Assembly: GCF_023218075.1 (NCBI RefSeq)
Contig: NZ_JALPTB010000013.1
Span: forward strand, 1-64,000
Source: Rhodococcus sp. HM1
GTDB taxonomy: Bacteria; Actinomycetota; Actinomycetes; Mycobacteriales; Mycobacteriaceae
Reading direction: 5' to 3'
Length of the DNA: 64,000 nt
A program made the translations under genes and the position numbers. Of this stretch, positions 55,776 to 64,000 are shown piece after piece. A model generated the notes under the pieces. It did no database searches. It was given only the letters and a program-made list of their open reading frames with translations, and was not told where the DNA came from. Numbering within the stretch: the first letter of the stretch is position 1; each line of letters opens with the position of its first letter.

Positions 55776-56531
55776 ATGACAGCTGTGACCGGTTTCGTGG
55801 AGGTCCGCCCGTACGCCGAACTCAACGCGTTCGTCGCCGCCGAATGCCGGGGCGTCGCCTCGCGCCGGCCGTTCCGTCCCCACCAGACCGTCAAGGACGT
55901 CGCCGAGGCGATGGGCATCCCGCACACGGAGATCGACCTGATCGTCGTCGACGGCGAGCCCGTCGATTTCGGATACCGGCCGCGCACCGGCGCCCGCATC
56001 GCGGTGTATCCGGTCTTCGAGGCACTGGGCATCGAACCGATCGAACGGCTGCGGCCGGCGCCGCTGCGCGACCCGCGGTTCGTCGCCGACGTCAACGTCG
56101 GCAAGCTGGCCCGCTACCTGCGCCTGCTCGGGTTCGACGTGCAATGGTCCCCTACCGCGGCCGACGAGACGCTCGCCCGGGTCAGCACCGACGATCAGCG
56201 CATACTCCTGACCCGGGACCGCGGTCTGCTCGCCCGCAAGGTGATCACCCACGGTCTGTTCGTGCACGCGGTCGATCCGGTCGAGCAGGTCGTCGAGGTC
56301 GTCCGGCGGCTCGATCTGACGTGCCGGCTCGCGCCCTTCACCCGCTGCATGCGCTGCAACGACCCGCTCGTGGAAGTGCCCAAGTCGGAGGTTCTCGATC
56401 AGCTCGAGCCGCTCACCCGCCGGTACTACGACGACTTCCGGCGCTGCGTCGGCTGCGGCCGGGTGTTCTGGGCAGGGTCGCACCACGATCGGCTCGTCAC
56501 CCTCGTGGAGACGATCCGCGCGCGGGTATGA
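55776..56531 (+). CDS. Mut7-C RNase-like protein with ubiquitin-like N-terminus
   Basis: A 251-residue two-domain protein. Residues 1-95 form a ThiS/MoaD-like beta-grasp domain (Mut7-C ubiquitin), and 98-250 a PIN-fold Mut7-C domain with RFVADVNVGKLARYLRLLGFD (Asp105), RILLTRDRGLL (Asp148), and a zinc ribbon with Cys191, Cys194, Cys224 and Cys227. Such proteins are predicted RNases; the Asp residues would bind the catalytic metals. It is divergent from LuxR paralogue 1. No clear ribosome site precedes ATG 55776; the frame before it starts at 55728. A role in RNA turnover is inferred. Confidence 0.9.
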   Translation: MTAVTGFVEVRPYAELNAFVAAECRGVASRRPFRPHQTVKDVAEAMGIPHTEIDLIVVDGEPVDFGYRPRTGARIAVYPVFEALGIEPIERLRPAPLRDPRFVADVNVGKLARYLRLLGFDVQWSPTAADETLARVSTDDQRILLTRDRGLLARKVITHGLFVHAVDPVEQVVEVVRRLDLTCRLAPFTRCMRCNDPLVEVPKSEVLDQLEPLTRRYYDDFRRCVGCGRVFWAGSHHDRLVTLVETIRARV

Positions 56532-56541
56532 GCCCAGCGCC

Positions 56542-56946
56542 CTACGCGACAGCCAGCGCCAGGAGCGCTACCAGTGACGGCACGGACTGACACAATGAAC
56601 CGACCACGCCCGACCCGCGCGGTCTGCTCATCGCCATCCGGTCCGAGGCGAACAGCGCGATCCCGGCCAGGAACATGAACGCGCACGTGTAGATCACGAG
56701 GGTGCGGCCCGGGGTGTCCTGGCCGGCCCACCACAGGGCGACACCGACGATCGCGCCCGATCCGAGAAACAGGTTGTAGAAGCCCACGTTGAAGGCCCAC
56801 ATCCGGACCGGAGGGACGTCGGCGGTGGGCACGCGGAACAGGTCCCGGTGGATGCCGGGCCGGAGGAACAGGATCGACTCCCACGCGAATGCCAGCAGAT
56901 GCACCGCGGCGGCGACGAGTGCGGCGACCTGGGCGACGACGATCAT
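56542..56946 (-). CDS. DUF1304 membrane protein
   Basis: A 134-residue integral membrane protein with four hydrophobic segments (about 4-26, 48-72, 80-100, 115-134). MWAFNVGFYNLFLGSGA (49-65) is the conserved DUF1304 core. Function is not known for the family. ATG at 56946 overlaps the stop of the upstream cupin gene (ATGA), which fixes the start and suggests translational coupling. It converges on the Mut7-C gene with 10 bp between. Confidence 0.9.
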   Translation of the reverse strand: MIVVAQVAALVAAAVHLLAFAWESILFLRPGIHRDLFRVPTADVPPVRMWAFNVGFYNLFLGSGAIVGVALWWAGQDTPGRTLVIYTCAFMFLAGIALFASDRMAMSRPRGSGVVGSLCQSVPSLVALLALAVA

Positions 56947-57398
56947 GACGACCCACTTCCTTCACCGAACCGGATGTCGTGCCGGCCGGCCAGCAAGGGT
57001 GGCAGCTCGGCCTGGGCATGCTGTTCGCGCAACACACCGGCAAGGTCGGAGAAGAAGCCGCTCATCGCCGTACCGGCACTGACGAGAAGGAACACCGCGT
57101 TCGCGGTGAGCACCGAAAAGGTGTTCATCGTCCCCGCGGCAATGTCGAGGGAATCTCCCGGCGCGAGATCGCAGCTCGCGCCGTCGACGTGGACCCGGAT
57201 CCGTCCGCGCAGCAGGTGGTAGGTCTTGGCCCAGGACTCCGCGTGCAGCGGGGGCGGTTCGCCGAGACGTGGCGCCTCGACCAGCATGAGTTCGTATGCA
57301 CCGCCGGTGTGCTCGTGGGACGAGAGGACCGTGACATCGGCGTCCGGGAGCGACAGCCGCGTGCCCGAACCGGACCGTTCGAGATGAAACCCTGACAT
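56943..57398 (-). CDS. Small cupin-domain protein
   Basis: A 151-residue single-cupin protein. Motif 1 is around 50-75 (PPLHAESWAKTYHLLRGRIRVHVDG, with His and Glu in metal-ligand positions) and motif 2 follows (GDSLDIAAGTMNTFSVL), where the second His is Asn, so metal binding may be partial. No Shine-Dalgarno is seen before ATG 57398, but TAACGT (57410-57405) lies six bases upstream, suggesting leaderless mRNA. It is divergent from LuxR paralogue 2 and overlaps the DUF1304 gene. Confidence 0.85.
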   Translation of the reverse strand: MSGFHLERSGSGTRLSLPDADVTVLSSHEHTGGAYELMLVEAPRLGEPPPLHAESWAKTYHLLRGRIRVHVDGASCDLAPGDSLDIAAGTMNTFSVLTANAVFLLVSAGTAMSGFFSDLAGVLREQHAQAELPPLLAGRHDIRFGEGSGSS

Positions 57399-57450
57399 AC
57401 CGTGACGTTAGATCCGGCGAAACCGACCGGGACATCCCAGGAATCGGGGA

Positions 57451-57480
57451 TGTCGACGGCAGCAGGGACCGGCGCATACT
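57451..57480 (+). promoter_or_regulatory. Leaderless promoter of LuxR paralogue 2
   Basis: TGTCGA (57451-57456), an 18-bp spacer, CATACT (57475-57480) and six bases before ATG 57487, the same geometry as in front of paralogue 1. Confidence 0.55.
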
Positions 57481-57486
57481 GGGCTC

Positions 57487-58524
57487 ATGCTCGAAGTGCG
57501 CGCTGAGCGACTGCGCCGGGGCATCCTCGCGTTGGCGGGCACCGGCGCGGGCGTCGCCGAAGTACACGAACGGGCCATCGAACTGGTCGATCGCACCGTG
57601 CGCAGCGACCTGACGTGCTGGGCACTGATGGATCCACGGACGCTGACGTTCGGTTCGATGACCAGCGGACGCGTCCGCATCCCCAGCGAGTACGAACTGC
57701 TGCTCGCCGAATCCGAATGCGGCGGACACGATCCCGCGACCTTCGCCGAGGTCGCCCGCAGCGGGCGGACGGTCGTCCGGGCGTCCGATCTCCCGAGTGC
57801 CGACGTCGCGCACAGTCTCCGGCACGGCGCGGTATGGAAACCGCTCGGACTCGACCGCGAGCTGCGGGTCGCTTTCACCGTCGACGGATACTGCTGGGGT
57901 GCAGCAGGATTCGTTCGTTCCGGAACGGACTTCAGCGACCGCGAGGTCGAGTTCCTGACGATGGTGGCCCCGGCCCTGGCTACGGCGACGCGCGCCGCCG
58001 CCGTGCACACGCTGCGGCCGCACCCCGGGGACGATCCGGGTCCCGCGGTGGTGCTGACCGACCCGTCCGGCGACCCCGTCGGGCTCACCGCGGCGGCCCG
58101 TCTCTGGCAGGACCGGCTGACCGGCCCGGTGCGGCTGGCGGTGCTGTTGCGCGCCGCGACGTTCGGGGCACGATCGAGTCCTTCCGGCGTCTTCCGCACG
58201 CATATCAGCGACGGGCACGGGTACTGGGTCCTGGTGCGCGCCACCGCGCTCGACTCCGACGGCGACGACAGCCGCACGGTGGTCACCCTCGAACCGGCCC
58301 CGGCGGACGAGTTCACCGATCTCCTGTTCGCGGCATACGCGCTCACCACGCGCGAACGGGACGTGTGCACCGACGTGCTGGCGGGTTTGTCGACGGCCGA
58401 GATCGCACGTCGCCGGGGTATCAGTGCCAATACCGCTCAGGATCACCTCAAGTCGGTGTACGCGAAGACGGGCGCGGGCAGCCGGGCGGAACTCGCCGCA
58501 CTCCTGGCCGGACGGCAGGGCTGA
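57487..58524 (+). CDS. LuxR-family regulator with N-terminal sensor region (paralogue 2)
   Basis: A 345-residue regulator with the same layout as the one at 54529: a GAF-like front half (LTCWALMDPRTLTFGSMTSGRVRIPSEYE, VAFTVDGYCWGAAGFVRSG), a middle domain, and a LuxR DNA-binding end (about 280-340, LTTRERDVCTDVLAGLSTAEIARRRGISANTAQDHLKSVYAKTGAGSRAEL). It is shorter by about 36 residues. It is divergent from the cupin/DUF1304 pair and ends directly before REP-like copy B. It may control the cupin pair; this is inference. Confidence 0.9.
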   Translation: MLEVRAERLRRGILALAGTGAGVAEVHERAIELVDRTVRSDLTCWALMDPRTLTFGSMTSGRVRIPSEYELLLAESECGGHDPATFAEVARSGRTVVRASDLPSADVAHSLRHGAVWKPLGLDRELRVAFTVDGYCWGAAGFVRSGTDFSDREVEFLTMVAPALATATRAAAVHTLRPHPGDDPGPAVVLTDPSGDPVGLTAAARLWQDRLTGPVRLAVLLRAATFGARSSPSGVFRTHISDGHGYWVLVRATALDSDGDDSRTVVTLEPAPADEFTDLLFAAYALTTRERDVCTDVLAGLSTAEIARRRGISANTAQDHLKSVYAKTGAGSRAELAALLAGRQG

Positions 58525-58525
58525 G

Positions 58526-58580
58526 GCGCTTCGCGCCGGTGTGCCGTTGTGGCGGTTGGGACCGCCAGAAGGGCACACGG
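58526..58580. repeat. REP-like palindromic element, copy B
   Basis: It starts two bases after the LuxR stop codon. GGCGC-TTC-GCGCC is followed by a 20-bp hairpin with three mismatches (58537-58556 with 58561-58580, loop TGGG). It matches copy A at 42886 in 48 of 55 positions. It probably terminates the LuxR transcript. The rest of the 343-bp gap up to 58867 holds the gdhA control region, and no gene was seen. Confidence 0.85.
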
Positions 58581-58801
58581 TTCGAGGCCGCCGGGGAGCT
58601 GGCGCCCGGGTCCGATGCGGTTCCGCTGCCCTAACAGATCGCCGTGGTTGCCGCCATCCGAATCTTCACCCCGGACGAGCGAACCGCGGCGGGAAAATGC
58701 GCCGAAAATCCGATTCGAGGCTCTCACCTGCGGCGATCCTCCGGGGTCGTGGGCACTGTGTCTTTTCTCCCACCTGGGCAACCTGATGAAGGATCTGCCG
58801 T

Positions 58802-60211
<1,410 letters not shown>

Positions 60212-60224
60212 TCCACCCCGATCC

Positions 60225-60262
60225 ACACGAAAGGCCCGCTCGTTCGAGCGGGCCTTTCGTGT
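60225..60262. terminator. Terminator of gdhA, bidirectional
   Basis: ACACGAAAGGCCCGCTCG and CGAGCGGGCCTTTCGTGT form an 18-bp perfect stem around TT, between convergent ends at 60211 and 60272. Confidence 0.88.
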
Positions 60263-60271
60263 CGGTGCAGG

Positions 60272-60475
60272 TCAGCCGGTGGTCTCGTCGTGGTCGAGTT
60301 GCGCCTTGCGCGCAGCCTCGCGCATCTCGATACCGTCGGAGATCCAGTTGCCGATCTCGCGGGTGACGTCCCGCACGGCACCGGCGATGATGCCGGCGAT
60401 GTTCCCGACGTGCGTCGCGGCGGATTCCGTCAATTCCTGGACCGTGTCCTTGTTGCGTTCGAAGCGTCCAACCAT
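60272..60475 (-). CDS. Small conserved protein, 67 residues
   Basis: A 67-residue protein of unknown function. A basic start (MVGRFERNKDTVQEL) is followed by an amphipathic stretch (THVGNIAGIIAGAVRDVTREIGNWISDGIEM, about 21-51) and a charged end (REAARKAQLDHDETTG). It is not a clear transmembrane segment but could lie on the membrane. I recall similar short proteins in mycobacteria. ATG at 60475 has GGGAGAG upstream. It starts 12 bp after the desaturase stop on the same strand, so it is probably the third gene of the desaturase operon and may be a partner of that membrane enzyme. Confidence 0.8.
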   Translation of the reverse strand: MVGRFERNKDTVQELTESAATHVGNIAGIIAGAVRDVTREIGNWISDGIEMREAARKAQLDHDETTG

Positions 60476-60487
60476 GCGCTCTCCCCC

Positions 60488-61753
60488 TCAGACGGTGTCG
60501 TGGACGAGCGTACGCGCAGCACGGGCCCCTCGCGCTTCCTCGAACTCCTCGCCGGGCTCGGGCTCGACAACCGCCGGTTCCGGACGTGGGCGGCGCTCGA
60601 TCACGACCGCGGTCTCACGCTGGTCGGACACCCAGGAGGGCGGAAGCGCCAGCCGGAAGATCTTGCCCCACACCGACGCGACCTGCCGGAGCAGTCCCCC
60701 GGTGTTGTAGGGCAGGCCGTGCTTCTCGCACAGAGCCCTCACCTGCGGTGCGATCTGCGGGTAGCGGCGGGCCGGCAGATCCGGGAACAGGTGGTGTTCG
60801 ATCTGGTGGGACAGGTTGCCGGTCATCAGGTGCATCAGCGACGATCCGCTGATGTTCGCACTGCCGAGCAACTGGCGCACGTACCACTCGCCACGGGATT
60901 CGCCGGCGGTTTCCTCCTGAGTGAACGACTGGACGCCGGACGGGAAGTGCCCGCAGAAGATGACGGAGAACGCCCACACGTTGCGCACCAGGTTCGCGGT
61001 GGCGTTGCCGAGCAGGGTCGGAACGAACAGCGGGCCGCTGAGCAGCGGGAACACGACGTAGTCCTTGAGCACCTGCCGGCCGGCCTTGTGCCACCACCCG
61101 CGCGCGAGCGGCCCGAGTTCGCGGATGTCGCGTTTGCCTGCCAGCACGCGGTCGGCCTCGGCGTCGTGCAGCATCACGCCCCACTCGAACACCAACATCA
61201 GGACCGCCGCATAGAGCGGGTTGCCCAGGTAGTACGGCTTCCACGGTTGCGCCGGGTCCATGCGCAGGATGCCGTATCCGATGTCGCGGTCCATGTCGAG
61301 GATGTTGGTGTAGGTGTGGTGCACGAAATTGTGCGAGTGCCGCCACTGATCCGACGGGCACACCGTATCCCATTCGAAGACAAGAGAATTCAGGGAAGGC
61401 TCGCGCATCCAGTCGTACTGGCCGTGCATCACGTTGTGCCCGATCTCCATGTTGTCGAGAATCTTCGACACGCTCAGCGCGGCGACACCGGCGATCCACG
61501 CCGGGGGCAGGAATCCGAGGAACAGCAGGCCACGGCCGGCCACCTCGAATCCCCTCTGCGCCTTGATGACCCGGTAGATGTATTCGCGGTCCTCGGAGCC
61601 GAGCGAGGCGACGGTGCGCTCCCGCAGGGCGTCGAGTTCACGGCCGATCTCGTCGACCTGATCGCGGCTCAGGATCACCGGATCCGGGTCGGGGTCACGG
61701 TTTCCGGACAGGAACGGCAGGAAGGGTATCGCGGGTAGGGACAATCCGAACAT
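60488..61753 (-). CDS. desA3: Membrane acyl-CoA delta-9 desaturase, DesA3-like
   Basis: A 421-residue di-iron membrane desaturase that would introduce a cis double bond into stearoyl- or palmitoyl-CoA. The three His boxes are HNVMH (106-110), HNFVHH (141-146) and HQIEHH (316-321). Hydrophobic segments around 72-97, 180-196 and 232-265 give the usual membrane topology. ATG at 61753 follows GGAGGACACC; ATG 61765 overlaps that site and is rejected. It follows the ferredoxin reductase by 42 bp, the same order as Rv3230c-desA3 in M. tuberculosis (recalled). The Arg/Pro/Glu-rich tail (about 380-421) is typical of DesA3 and can mark the protein for turnover (recalled). Confidence 0.95.
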   Translation of the reverse strand: MFGLSLPAIPFLPFLSGNRDPDPDPVILSRDQVDEIGRELDALRERTVASLGSEDREYIYRVIKAQRGFEVAGRGLLFLGFLPPAWIAGVAALSVSKILDNMEIGHNVMHGQYDWMREPSLNSLVFEWDTVCPSDQWRHSHNFVHHTYTNILDMDRDIGYGILRMDPAQPWKPYYLGNPLYAAVLMLVFEWGVMLHDAEADRVLAGKRDIRELGPLARGWWHKAGRQVLKDYVVFPLLSGPLFVPTLLGNATANLVRNVWAFSVIFCGHFPSGVQSFTQEETAGESRGEWYVRQLLGSANISGSSLMHLMTGNLSHQIEHHLFPDLPARRYPQIAPQVRALCEKHGLPYNTGGLLRQVASVWGKIFRLALPPSWVSDQRETAVVIERRPRPEPAVVEPEPGEEFEEARGARAARTLVHDTV

Positions 61754-61795
61754 GGTGTCCTCCAATGGTTTCGGGCCGATCGATATCGGCCGCGG

Positions 61796-62893
61796 CTACA
61801 GTTCGACCGCGACGTCACCGACCGGGGCGTTGACGCAGATCCGGATGCGCGTGTCGGGTTCGGCGTCGAGTTCACCGGTGCGGACGTCGCGGGTGCAACC
61901 GGATCGGCGGATCGAGGTGCAGGTGTGGCAGATGCCCATGCGGCATCCGTGATCGGGTCTCAGACCGGCGGCTTCGGCCTGTTCCAGCAGGGTGGCGCCG
62001 GTGTTGTCCGCGACCACGCCGGACGCGGTGAACCTGACCTCGCCGGTGGCGTCGCTCGTGTCGAGGACAGGAAGGGTGAATTCTTCGGTGCGCAAACGAT
62101 GTTCGGCGCCGACCTCGCGGTAGACCTCGCGGACGCGTGCGGTCAGACCCGCCGGTCCGCACGCATAGGTGGGGGTACCGGCGAACCAGGGGACGACGGC
62201 GTCGAGGTGTTCGCGGCGGAAACGACCGCGCAGGTGGCCACCGTCCCCGCGGGTGTAGGCCAGGACGACCTCGACGTTGGCGCGTGCGGCGAGTTCGTCG
62301 AGTCGCGCACGTTGCGGCACGTCCGCCGGGGTGCGTGCGTAGTGCAGGAAGGTGATCGCGCCGGTGTGCCCCTCGTCGGCGAGGGTGTGCAGCATCGACA
62401 GCACCGGCGTGATGCCGCTACCGCCGCTGACCAGCAGCAACCGATCCGGACGGACCGGCGGGAGAACGAAGTCGCCGTCGGCCGCCCCGAGGTCGACAAC
62501 GTCACCCGGCCGGGCGCAGTCGTGCAGGTAGCGGGACAACAGACCGTCCGGGTGGGCCCGCACAGTGAGGACGATCCGGTCGTCGTACTGCGAGTTCGAG
62601 GGCGAGTAGCAGCGGGTGTGCCGGACCCCGTCGACGACGACGCCGAGCCGGATGTGCTGGCCGGCTTCGAATCGGCAGCGGCGGGCCGGGCGCAGCGTGA
62701 GCGTGGCCATCCCGGGCACGGTGCGGTCGATGTCGACGATCCGCGCCCGCGTGTCCTGTGTGGTGAGGAGCGGATTCAGCAGCTCGAGGTAGCGATCCGG
62801 GTGGTGCGGCCAGGACATCAGCCGCAGCGCGCCGGTGACCGCCTTCGTGGTGCGGCGGGCAGCGATGGTGCGAGTGAGGGGTGAAGCGACCAT
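61796..62893 (-). CDS. Ferredoxin reductase-like electron donor for DesA3 (Rv3230c-like)
   Basis: A 365-residue flavin reductase with a C-terminal [2Fe-2S] domain. RCYSPSN (about 94-100) binds FAD, VSGGSGITPVLSML binds NAD(P), and CRMGICHTC with a later Cys provide the cluster ligands (Cys317, Cys322, Cys325, Cys353). In mycobacteria the homologous protein supplies electrons to DesA3. ATG at 62893 has GGGAGG upstream. It is the first gene of the desaturase operon and lies downstream of an 18-bp near-palindrome that resembles the DesT operator. Confidence 0.95.
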   Translation of the reverse strand: MVASPLTRTIAARRTTKAVTGALRLMSWPHHPDRYLELLNPLLTTQDTRARIVDIDRTVPGMATLTLRPARRCRFEAGQHIRLGVVVDGVRHTRCYSPSNSQYDDRIVLTVRAHPDGLLSRYLHDCARPGDVVDLGAADGDFVLPPVRPDRLLLVSGGSGITPVLSMLHTLADEGHTGAITFLHYARTPADVPQRARLDELAARANVEVVLAYTRGDGGHLRGRFRREHLDAVVPWFAGTPTYACGPAGLTARVREVYREVGAEHRLRTEEFTLPVLDTSDATGEVRFTASGVVADNTGATLLEQAEAAGLRPDHGCRMGICHTCTSIRRSGCTRDVRTGELDAEPDTRIRICVNAPVGDVAVEL

Positions 62894-62922
62894 GGCGGGA
62901 CCTCCCGACCGATCGGATTTCT

Positions 62923-62940
62923 AGTGCACACTTGTACACT
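62923..62940. promoter_or_regulatory. DesT-like operator before the desaturase operon
   Basis: AGTGCACACTTGTACACT is an imperfect palindrome in which 14 of 18 positions are symmetric. From memory it closely resembles the DesT operator of Pseudomonas (AGTGAACGCTTGTTGACT). It lies 30 bp before the reductase start and 103 bp before a divergent TetR gene, the expected spot for a repressor site. Confidence 0.6.
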
Positions 62941-63042
62941 GAATCAGTGTTGCAGCACCCACCCGCCACCTGTCAACACGTGAGTGACCCCCGTTACACG
63001 GATTTTCGATTCGCGGATGACGCTCTGCATAGACTCGGACCC

Positions 63043-63684
63043 GTGTCCGTAGTTCCCGTCCCCGAACCCGCTACCCGGGCCGCCCGCAAGGAACGCACGC
63101 GCCGCGCGCTGCTCGACGCCGCACTCGAATTGTCGGCGGATCGGAGTTTCTCCACGGTGAGCCTGCGAGAGGTCGCCCGCCGGGCGGGGATCGTCCCCAC
63201 CGCGTTCTACCGGCATTTCGCCTCGATGGACGAACTCGGCGTCACCCTGGCCGCCGACACGATGCGCGTGCTCCGGCAGGTGCTGCGCGACGCGCGCCGC
63301 GCCCGCAACGCCGGCGACAACGCCCGGGCGTCGTTGGCCGTCCTCGTCGAACAGATCCGCGCCCACGAGGCCTCGTTCCGCTTCCTCGCGCGCGAACGGC
63401 ACGGCGGGCCGCCCGAGGTATCCCGCGCCGTCAACGACGAATTGCATTTGCTCACAGTGGAACTCGCTGTCGACCTCGGCAGCATGGCGGGGCTCGGCGA
63501 CTGGAGCGACGACGACCTGGAGATGGCCGCCGCCCTGCTCGTCGTCGCCCTGCTCGAGGTGGCCGTCGACCTGCTCGCCGTCGAAACGGGCGGACCGGAC
63601 GAGGCCGCGGTGGTCGCACGCGGTGAGAAGCAGATGCGCCTGATCATTCTCGGCATGGGGGCCTGGAAACCGGCCCACGAGTGA
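63043..63684 (+). CDS. TetR-family regulator, DesT-like
   Basis: A 213-residue TetR protein divergent from the desaturase operon. The HTH is at about 18-62 (RRALLDAALELSADRSFSTVSLREVARRAGIVPTAFYRHFASMDELG); GIVPTAFYRHF is typical of the DesT/FabR group, which senses the saturation state of acyl-CoA (family knowledge). No ribosome site precedes GTG 63043, but TAGACT lies seven bases upstream, suggesting leaderless mRNA; an in-frame ATG at 62881 would extend into the reductase gene and is rejected. It probably binds the near-palindrome at 62923. Confidence 0.88.
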   Translation: MSVVPVPEPATRAARKERTRRALLDAALELSADRSFSTVSLREVARRAGIVPTAFYRHFASMDELGVTLAADTMRVLRQVLRDARRARNAGDNARASLAVLVEQIRAHEASFRFLARERHGGPPEVSRAVNDELHLLTVELAVDLGSMAGLGDWSDDDLEMAAALLVVALLEVAVDLLAVETGGPDEAAVVARGEKQMRLIILGMGAWKPAHE

Positions 63685-63707
63685 CCGCTACACCGTACGG
63701 TGGCGCC

Positions 63708-64000
63708 ATGTTCGAGATCAGCCGCGTCGCGCTCGGAGACCTCACATTCGACGTCCGCGTCGCCGGCCCCGACGACGGCCCTCCGCTAGTGCTGCTGCAC
63801 GGCTTCCCCGAAACCGGGCGCAGCTGGGAACCGGCGGGCCGGTTGCTCGCCGACGCGGGCCTGCGGGTGATCGTCCCCGACCAGCGTGGGTACTCCCCCG
63901 GCGCCCGGCCCACCGAGGTGTCCGCGTACACGGTCGGTGAACTGGTCGGCGACGTCCTCGGCCTGCTCGACAGTTTCGGTATCGAGGCGGCGCACGTAGC
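63708..64000 (+). CDS. Alpha/beta hydrolase, epoxide-hydrolase-like (truncated by window end)
   Basis: The first 97 residues of an alpha/beta hydrolase. HGFPETGRSW (35-44) is the oxyanion-hole HGxP motif and PDQRGYSPGARP (57-68) the following loop, as in epoxide hydrolases and haloalkane-dehalogenase relatives. The nucleophile elbow is beyond the window edge, so function cannot be finalised. TACGGT sits six bases before ATG 63708, again a possible leaderless start. It begins 23 bp after the TetR stop. Confidence 0.85.
   Translation, partial: MFEISRVALGDLTFDVRVAGPDDGPPLVLLHGFPETGRSWEPAGRLLADAGLRVIVPDQRGYSPGARPTEVSAYTVGELVGDVLGLLDSFGIEAAHV

Overview
The window is high-GC actinobacterial DNA, most likely a Rhodococcus or close Nocardiaceae relative. 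Reasons: paired clpP1/clpP2 with tig and clpX, a DsbA-like protein of the mycothiol-dependent Rv2466c type, a truncated hemoglobin O, the large NAD-glutamate dehydrogenase, three WS/DGAT acyltransferases, a mycofactocin-type SDR, and a gene order from clpX to ettA that follows the Rv2457c-Rv2477c block of Mycobacterium tuberculosis (recalled from memory) with lineage-specific insertions. No rRNA, CRISPR array, insertion sequence or prophage was seen. Three tRNA genes are present: Pro-TGG, Gly-TCC and Arg-TCT.

Layout. 0-9.1 kb: a lipid or steroid-like catabolic cluster (thiolase, three SDRs, acyl-CoA synthetase, APH-fold kinase plus a partner of unknown function, TetR regulator) with a palindrome matching the KstR consensus. 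9.1-13.8 kb: the Clp protease and trigger factor block, with a 23-bp tandem repeat before clpX. 13.9-18 kb: tRNAs, two WS/DGAT genes and a Gly/Asp/Phe-tailed membrane protein. 17.8-36.3 kb: the conserved housekeeping block (nei, rpiB, DsbA-like, ferredoxin reductase, pepN, DUF5130, ctaJ-like, HNH, glbO, GH13 glucosidase, two thioesterases, gdh, ettA). 36.4-39.6 kb: secreted lipase and a CopD-CtaG membrane fusion. 39.7-42.9 kb: TetR, ferredoxin, P450 and mycofactocin-type SDR, with twin operators. 42.9-51.1 kb: an aerobic form I carbon monoxide dehydrogenase operon, coxM-coxS-coxL-xdhC/YHS-coxD-coxE, followed by a WS/DGAT gene. 51.2-58.6 kb: tRNA-Arg, a 55-residue small protein, a thioesterase, an exported protein, a glycosyltransferase, two paralogous LuxR regulators, a Mut7-C RNase-like protein, a DUF1304 protein and a cupin. 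58.6-64 kb: NADP-glutamate dehydrogenase, a DesA3-type desaturase with its reductase and a DesT-like TetR regulator, and the start of an alpha/beta hydrolase.

How the genes work together. The cox operon encodes the three structural subunits and maturation factors of a Mo-Cu CO dehydrogenase. The large subunit carries the form I active-site motif AYACSFR. An exact CRP-type palindrome (ATGTGA-N6-TCACAT) lies over its translation start, which suggests regulation by a CRP/FNR-family protein. The first cluster combines CoA activation, several alcohol/keto oxidoreductases, thiolysis and a kinase-fold protein, so it may process a hydroxylated acyl-CoA through a phosphorylated intermediate. The P450, [3Fe-4S]-type ferredoxin and mycofactocin-type SDR look like a hydroxylation and alcohol-oxidation module. 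The desaturase, reductase and TetR form a self-contained unsaturated-fatty-acid control unit.

Limits. All assignments come from reading the sequence and from memory of the families; no database search was run. Start codons were chosen from ribosome binding sites, overlaps and, for several genes, a TANNNT-like hexamer 6-8 bases before the start, which suggests leaderless transcripts.
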